A stretch of 21,245 nt of DNA from Pelagophyceae sp. CCMP2097 (taxonomy: Eukaryota; Sar; Pelagophyceae): positions 14,744 through 35,988 of the forward strand of contig MU657496.1 of the NCBI GenBank assembly GCA_026770575.1, read 5' to 3'. A model generated the notes under the pieces. The model ran no database searches. It was not told the origin of the DNA and was given only the letters and a program-made list of their open reading frames with translations. This document shows, one piece after another, positions 16,315-21,245 of this stretch (within the stretch, counting starts at the first letter, position 1; every line of letters begins with the position of its first letter). The translations under genes and the position numbers were made by a program.

Positions 16315-16689
16315 CTACGTATGTGCAAAATCGCTGTAACTTTTGCAAGAGATGATCAATCGTGAAAGTAGAGCTATGGCGGACTTTTCCTGGGGGAGCC
16401 TGCGCGGCCGCCGGAAGCTCCAGTCGAGGGTCGCGATAGTTTTGTCCAAAAAGTGCGCAATGCAATATCAGTTTTATGGCGAAACCATCTTGTAGGCGAC
16501 AGCATGCAGACGGCGCGCCTCTGCGACACCGCCCACGGCGGCTGTTTCGAGCGGTAATCAGCAGATCAGTGAGGCAAAAATAAGGAAGTTGTAAAATCCA
16601 CATGGGGGGTCTGATTAAAGCCTCGCCCGAGGGTGGGGCGGTGCGCGTACGTTGAACGGTGGCCATTGCCGAAGTGCCCTAAGCAGAGA
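16315..16689. other. No supported gene
   Basis: Spacer between copy 2 of the third TIR family and the transposase-like remnant. Overlapping short frames only. Confidence 0.4.
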
Positions 16690-17307
16690 CTACTCGGACG
16701 GCCGCCCCGAAGGTGTCGCGGCGGCCACGCTGGGCGGCCGGCGTGCGTCGGCGGCGCTCGTGGTGCTCCGTGATGCCGGCTGCCACCTTGTTGTCCTGAA
16801 CAGGAGGATCGCGTTGCGTTGGTACTCGACGTTTCTCTTTTTGTCTCGGACGCACGCGTACCGCCGCTTAAGTCGCTTCTTCAGCGCGTGGATGGACTCG
16901 ACGGCGTCCTCGCACATGATGCCGCAGCAAAACCACTTGGCCGCAAAGGCCGGCAGCTCCGTCTCGAGCACGTGCGTCTTCAGCGGGACGTTGCGGCCCA
17001 CAAACGTCGCGCGGAACGCGACGCCGTAGTCCTTGCACGCGACCTTGAGCATCTCAACCTCCTCGAAAGCGAGCATGCGCGACGGGCGCGCGAGCACGTG
17101 CACGATGGCGATGCGGCGCCAGAGGCAGACGTGCTTATTGACGATCTCGAGCGCGAGCGGCTTGGAATAGACCCGCTTTTCAAAATCACGATTCTCGAAT
17201 TGAGACAAACTGTTTGATGTTGTCGACGCGCCTCGACGCGAGCTTTCACAATCCGTCAACTTTAGCTCCGCGGACGGGGTCTGTGCTGAGATAATCGCGA
17301 CTAAAGT
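16690..17307 (-). pseudogene. Transposase-like C-terminal remnant
   Basis: The frame opens after a TGA at 17310-17308 and has no ATG before the conserved-looking part. It includes VPLKTHVLETELPAFAAKW, then CEDAVESIHALKKRLKRRY and ACVRDKKRN. The pattern (LK.H.LE....F...W...G...E..ES.HA....L.RR...VR) resembles C-terminal parts of hypothetical proteins found with DNA transposons in protists and invertebrates. That resemblance is from memory and I cannot name the superfamily. The lack of a start and the Ala/Arg/Pro-rich end suggest a fragment. It could alternatively be a single exon of a host gene. Confidence 0.35.
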
Positions 17308-17509
17308 TCAACGTAATCTCGTTTAAAATGTTGGTTATTTGACATTTCTATACGTGCGGTTCTTAGATTTGATATAAGCCTCGATGATAATATTGATATC
17401 GCCGTATTGATAGGGGGGTGAAAATGAGCCTTTCAAGAAAAAAACTCGAACAATTAAAGTGACCTTGCATTTGACGTTAAATCGGCGGTGGTCGGTGAGA
17501 CGTGTTCGC

Positions 17510-17594
17510 GATTTGCGACAACGCCAATATTTGGGGAGGATGTGTTGGGCCAGGCCCAACGGCCTGTGTGCCAATCTTGTGGATGTCGCAAATC
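17510..17594. other. Candidate structured element: stem enclosing a second hairpin
   Basis: GATTTGCGACA (17510-17520) pairs perfectly with TGTCGCAAATC (17584-17594). Inside, GTTGGGCC-A-GGCCCAAC (17544-17560) is a perfect 8 bp inverted repeat around a single base. An 85 nt element with nested stems could be a structured RNA or a cruciform-forming DNA site. No family such as snoRNA or tRNA was recognised. Confidence 0.45.
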
Positions 17595-17599
17595 TAGCG

Positions 17600-18066
17600 G
17601 GCCCATAGTTTCCTTTTCGGTGGATTTTGGGGGGATTTAAAAATTTTATAGAGCGCTTCTGAACATTTGGACTGCATATTCGTGGATGACAGAAGAAATT
17701 GAGAGTTCAACGTTTCCGCAAGAACTTAGATTTTTTTTGCGGAAAATCCGAAATTGTTCGCCGAGTACCGTCGGAAGCTATGCCAAACGGCTAGAGGGTG
17801 AGACGGGTGGCCCCCTAGATGACGGGCCGGGGCCGCCGCCTCAGCGCCTTCAGCGTCGACCGCGGCGTGGTGGATGTCAGGCCCCCTTGCCAGAATGATA
17901 ATAGTATGAGAAAAAAATGCCATCTTTGTGCACTCGCCGCGCGATGAGTTTACGGCCAATGACGATGAAAGTTGGCTTGTGGGTTGTCTCTCGGCGAGCT
18001 CCTCCGGCATGCGGAATCTTGGCGCCAACGGTAACCTTTTTATTTTTTACAACTTTCCGAGTCAGC
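17600..18066. other. No supported gene
   Basis: A plus frame at 17686-17898 starts plausibly (MTEEIESSTFPQELRFFLRK) but becomes Pro/Arg-rich and has no supporting neighbour. The minus strand is also open. Confidence 0.35.
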
Positions 18067-18526
18067 TTCCTAGTAGAATAGAACTCAGATTAAGAACCGG
18101 CTAAGCGGGAAAAAATTCAGAGGCCGGAATATGCCGTTAATAGCGGTTTTGACGCTGCCAGGGGACGCGCCTAGGTCCCCTCCTTCCACCCCCAAATCAA
18201 GGCGCCCGTGGAAGACCTCTGAGAGAAATTTAGCATAGGCAGAGTCCGGACCGACCATCGGTTCCTAAAAAAACGCCGGTCAGATTAAGAACCGGGCCCC
18301 TGGAGCCGGATAATATCCCAATAAGGGATTTAATGGAATTTAATTGGGTCTTATTACAAGAGCGCGCCGGAGGCACACGGAGGACCCGAAGGATACAGCC
18401 AAATCCCATTGCAATGCCCACGTAAATAATTGAAATTATTTAACTAATCGCTGAACTTTCAAATCCTCCTTATCTTTATTTTTATTATTTTATTTCTTAT
18501 TGAGCTATTTATTTTTTCTTTTTTTT

Positions 18527-18595
18527 GCGGCCGACCAGATTCGAACCTGTGACCAAAAACTTCTTCTATGATGATTCCAATGAGGCTCCTGCTCG
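18527..18595 (-). repeat. tRNA-like (B-box) sequence, copy 2
   Basis: On the minus strand GGTTCGAATCTGGTCGGCCGC (B-box GGTTCGAATCT) follows GAGCCTCATTGGAATCATC, matching 9497-9562. It lies after a T-rich stretch. No intact cloverleaf. A neighbouring perfect stem TTTAGCGAT/ATCGCTAAA lies near 18612-18642. Confidence 0.5.
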
Positions 18596-18702
18596 ACCTC
18601 AACTCCCAATTTTAGCGATCCCATCAACCACCAATCGCTAAATCGGTCGAGTTGCTGTTTTTTTCTTCCCAAAGGTGGAACCTCACGGATGGACCCGGCG
18701 AC

Positions 18703-18751
18703 GGACGGACAAACAGACAAACAGACAAACAGACAAACAGACAGACAGACA
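18703..18751. repeat. (ACAAACAG)n / (ACAG)n microsatellite
   Basis: Runs of ACAAACAG followed by ACAGACAG, inside the Helitron-like insertion. Confidence 0.85.
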
Positions 18752-18779
18752 TAATTGCCCCTGGTAATCCTTCAATCAA

Positions 18780-18842
18780 AGGACCCGAAGGGCCCTTGCC
18801 GTAAACTGACGTTGAATAAACGGCAAGGACCCTTCGGGTCCT
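18780..18842. repeat. Hairpin with 23 bp arms at the end of the insertion
   Basis: AGGACCCGAAGGGCCCTTGC plus CGT (18780-18802) pairs with its reverse complement at 18820-18842 with one mismatch, leaving a 17 base loop. A 3'-end hairpin is a Helitron/Helentron hallmark. In this case it also resembles an intrinsic-terminator shape, but it lacks a T-run and lies in a eukaryotic repeat. Confidence 0.8.
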
Positions 18843-19035
18843 CAATAAATGCCTTATTGAGATATTGAACGTCTTTTGTCGATTTTTTCGTCGGTTCTTA
18901 ACCTGACCTGGTTCTTAATGTGAGTTCTATTCTAGGATTCCTATTGATCGACTCGCGAGCTCGGAGCGCCCGTCGGCGCTGCGTATGCGGCGCTGCCGGC
19001 ACGGATCCAGCACTCTGCGGTGGAGGGTCGGATCC

Positions 19036-21245
19036 TTACTCGTCGCGGGGGCGCTTCGTGCCGCGGGCGGTCCGGGAGGAGCCCCGGGTGGCGCCTTGGG
19101 CCGCGGGCCGCTTGCTCGGTGGGAGGTCGGCCGGGGCTGCTTTTTGTTTTGTGGTGGTCTTTGCCGCTTTGGTGGATCTGGCGAGATCTTTGACGACCTT
19201 GGCGACGGCCTGGGCCGCGGCCAAGGCGGCCTTGGCCTGGAGTCCCGTGGCCTTGTCGGCGGCCTTGGCGGCGGCGGCGTTCTGCTTGGCCTGCTGCACG
19301 GCCGCGGCCATGGCAGCCGCGGCGGCTGCTGCAGCCGCGCAGGCGTCGGCTTGTGCTGCGGCGAGCATCGCAGCTTCGGCGGCTTCGGCGGCAGCGTCGG
19401 CTGCGAGTTCCCCGAGGAAGGCGCCTCGGCGTGCCGTCGCCTCCTCCGGGCGATTGCTCACCATGGTCAGCTGGCGGACCCGCGAGCGCGCCGATGCCAC
19501 TGCCTCGAGGCCCACGTCGAGGTTCTGGGACTGCACGAGTACCGCGACAGCGCGGAGCGTGGTCAGGAGCACCTCCTTTTTCTTCGCAGAGCCGGTCCAA
19601 TCCGTCGCGGTCTGACCCAACGTCAGGTCCAGCGCCGGCGAGGCATTTCGAAGGGGCCGAATCCAGCCGCGCGCGGCGACGACCCTAAGCTGGCGCTCCA
19701 GGAGGTCGACCGCGGCTGTTACACTCTTTGCCCCGAGGATCAGCGCGTCGGGGTCCACGGTGTACGTGTTCTCCGCGAGCGCCGTCGCCGCCGTCTGCAC
19801 GCGGCCGTCGTGCTTGCGCTACGTCTCGGTGGCCTTCAAGTCGTGGGACTTCCGCGCGTTCTCCGAGTGCGCCTCTAGAGCGGCCTTGGTGTTGTGCGCC
19901 GCGAGCGCCCCGCCGGCGCCCGCCGCGACCATCTCCTCGCGCGTGGACCCCTTCTTCGCGTTCCGCGTCGCGCATACGATCATCGCTTGCATTGTCGCGG
20001 CGCTGCCTGGGAGGTTGGCGACGTCCAAGGGGCGCCGGGGCACGGCTCGGACCGCGTCGTTCTTCGACTTATATTTGCGCGTCTGGAGCCGCGGCTCAAG
20101 GAGCTTCGTCTGCCTCAACATGGCCATGGCGAGCAACGACGTGAAGCTCGCGGTTGGCGCCGGCCCGTCTCTCCTCCGCTGCGGCCACCTCCTTCCAGTC
20201 GCTGATCTCCCTCTGCAGGCGGCGCGCCACAGCGTCGTTGTTGTTACTCATCGCGGCGTAAGTAAACGACAGCTGCCGGTGGGCTTTTGCAAAGGCCCTC
20301 TCCTCGACTCTGGTAGTGCCCATGTCGTTCTTGTTGCGTTCGCGCTCGAGACGCGACTCGGCCACAAGGGCCTCCAGTCGCACCGACTGAAGTATAGCCA
20401 ATGTACGCTTGTTCTCCGCCGCCGCGCCCTTGCCGAAGAACTCGGCGGCCTCGAGCCGTCGCCGCAGGTCCTCTTCGCGCAGTCGGCCCTCGTCGCGCTG
20501 GCGTCTGAGGTCGCTCGCGTCCGCCTCGGCCTCGAGGCCGCGCCGCCTCGTCGAGGCCATCGTCGCCGCTGCGCTCGCGTCGCGTCCAGGAGCCGAAGCG
20601 GGCTCGCCGTCGACGAGCGGGGAGGTGCGCGTCGGTCGTGGAGCATCGACGTCCGCTTTAACGAGGCGGAGTCCCGAGGGCCCCACCGTCCGCACGGCGG
20701 TGTTGAGGAGAGACGACACCACCAGGTCGGCCTGCCCTGTCGCCTTGTTGTTCTGGCGGCACAGGACGACGCCAGGGTCCGCATCGACGAAGCGGTTTGG
20801 CGTCTTGTCGTCGAAAACGTAGACGGTGTCGCCTTCTGCGATTTCCGTTCCGAGAATAGAACCGCGGGCCTGTCGTAGGATCGTCTGCCTCGCCGCGGAC
20901 GACTTCTTCTCGCCGTTGAACTTGGCCTTGCACGATTTGGAGCACGCGTTGTACAAGCTGGGCAACTCGCCGTCGCCCTCTCCGCACAGACGCGCCATGC
21001 TGAAAGTCCACACGTTTGCTGACAGCATCTTCTGGCACCCCAGGCACTTACCCGGGTTAAGGAAGGGGACGTCGCGCCCGGTGTCGCGGCATGCGTACCT
21101 GCAAATCCCAATATGTTCGGAAATTCGACACGACCCCAAGCGACAAGGACAAAGAGCCACTCACGTCGACGGGACAGCCTCCTGCAACGGAGGCCCGCAC
21201 GTAGTGGTCTCCAGCGGCGCCGGCGTCTCCATCGGCGCCGGCGTC
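19036..21245 (-). pseudogene. Unidentified spliced gene with Cys-rich N-terminus and coiled coil; frame disrupted
   Basis: The 5' end runs off the window. Exon one (21245-21165, frame TPAPMETPAPLETTTCGPP) ends at a consensus GTGAGT donor. The intron is 21164-21099 and the next exon starts in matching phase at 21098. Cys pairs follow: KCLGC (near 21049-21035) and ACSKSC (20947-20930), a plausible zinc-binding set. About 20560-20160 is charged and coiled-coil-like (DLRRQRDEGRLREEDLRRRL). That frame stops at about 20098. The adjacent frame continues from about 20136 (KLLEPRLQTRKYKSKNDAV) to a TAG at 19820-19818. Past it, the same frame stays open to TAA at 19038-19036, with an Ala-rich stretch and a basic end (KRPRDE) that may be a nuclear signal. 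The ATG at 21232 could be the true start. Either a frameshift plus a nonsense change (CAG to TAG would fit) or unplaced introns explain the breaks. No family recognised. Confidence 0.55.
21099..21164 (-). other. Intron (66 bp) of the 3'-end minus-strand gene
   Basis: The donor is GTCGAC|GTGAGTGG, the best consensus donor in the window. The acceptor is GGGATTTGCAG|GTACGC. Splicing joins ..EAVPST to YACRDTG.. in frame; the intron itself contains a Cys-rich frame that should not be taken as the protein start. Confidence 0.75.

Larger units (their letters stand above)
18355..18844 (+). mobile_element. Helitron-like non-autonomous insertion (about 490 bp)
   Basis: Comparison with copy 2 (16210-16245) gives the empty site: GGGTCTTATAAATGCC. 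The insertion either duplicates AT or lies exactly between an A and a T, the Helitron target. Its first ~85 bp (GCGCCGGAGGCACACGGAGG..CATTGCAATG) match the end of the Helitron remnant at 9567-10001. Next comes the tRNA-like segment, reversed, at 18527-18595. Its right end is a strong hairpin three bases from the junction. The terminus reads CTCA, not the classical Helitron CTRR, so the assignment is tentative. Confidence 0.55.
18067..18936. mobile_element. Third TIR family, copy 3, split by an insertion
   Basis: The left end TAGAATAGAACTCAGATTAA then GAACC (from about 18072) pairs with the right end GGTTCTTAATGTGAGTTCTA then TTCTAGG (to 18936). TTCCTA occurs outside both ends (18066-18071 and 18938-18943) and might be a target duplication. 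The body matches copy 2 closely until GGGTCTTAT, where 18355-18844 is inserted, and resumes at AAATGCCTTATTGAGATA. Confidence 0.75.

Noticed and set aside
18780..18842. Bacterial-type intrinsic terminator
   Set aside because: A strong hairpin without a following T-run, in a eukaryotic transposable element. A Helitron-like terminal hairpin explains it better.
18941..19878. Long plus and minus frames overlapping the Ala-rich gene end
   Set aside because: Shadow frames of the minus-strand frame ending KRPRDE. Gly/Arg/Leu-rich readings without domain features.
21099..21160. Start of the 3'-end gene at 21160 (MALCPCRLGSC)
   Set aside because: That stretch lies in an intron with a consensus GTGAGT donor and TTTGCAG acceptor. 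Splicing joins a better upstream exon in frame.
1..21245. CRISPR array, prophage, integron or viral genome
   Set aside because: No regularly spaced identical short repeats with unique spacers and no phage or viral structural genes. The only replication-type proteins are a retrotransposon RT and a Helitron fragment.

Overview
The window looks like nuclear DNA of a GC-rich, intron-containing unicellular eukaryote. It has one clearly recognisable eukaryotic housekeeping gene (translation initiation factor eIF3 subunit L) with short spliceosomal introns, two further spliced genes without a recognised family, and a large load of transposable elements. A micro-alga fits best, for example a stramenopile or pelagophyte of the Aureococcus type. 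That guess rests on GC-rich genes in repeat-rich DNA and on introns flanked by target-site-like direct repeats, as described for introner elements. It is an inference, not a proof. No bacterial gene organisation, rRNA, intact tRNA or CRISPR array was seen.

Layout. 1-3900 is repeat territory: an AAAAGC microsatellite, two adjacent tandem duplications with almost the same ~305 bp period, a 282 bp segment with 15 bp inverted repeats that encloses an exon-like reading frame, an imperfect fold-back, and a GC-rich degenerate minisatellite. 3933-5953 (minus) is eIF3l, reconstructed as four exons. Diverging from it on the plus strand, 6563-7463 holds the last five exons of an unidentified protein with one predicted C-terminal membrane helix; its 5' part (about 6000-6562) is unresolved.

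7660-11800 is a stack of mobile elements: an outer ~1.35 kb terminal-inverted-repeat (TIR) element interrupted by a 529 bp TA-flanked element, then a 346 bp TA-flanked MITE carrying a gene-start-like fragment, then a Helitron helicase remnant joined to a tRNA-like (B-box) sequence, then a member of a third TIR family. 12718-15505 is a decayed non-LTR retrotransposon with a (TTA)n tail. The second copy of the TA-flanked element (539 bp, inverted relative to the first) sits in that tail, and part of the RT region follows in inverted orientation. 15961-18936 has two more copies of the third TIR family, a transposase-like remnant and a candidate structured stem; the last family copy was split by a Helitron-like insertion.

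19036-21245 (minus) is a second unidentified spliced gene with a Cys-rich putative zinc-binding N-terminus, a coiled coil, an alanine-rich stretch and a basic C-terminus. It is cut by a frame change and an in-frame TAG, so it is either a young pseudogene or has introns that cannot be placed by eye.

The genes do not form a pathway. The main biological interest is intron gain in eIF3l and the nested, mutually inserted element families, whose insertion order can be read from the sequence.
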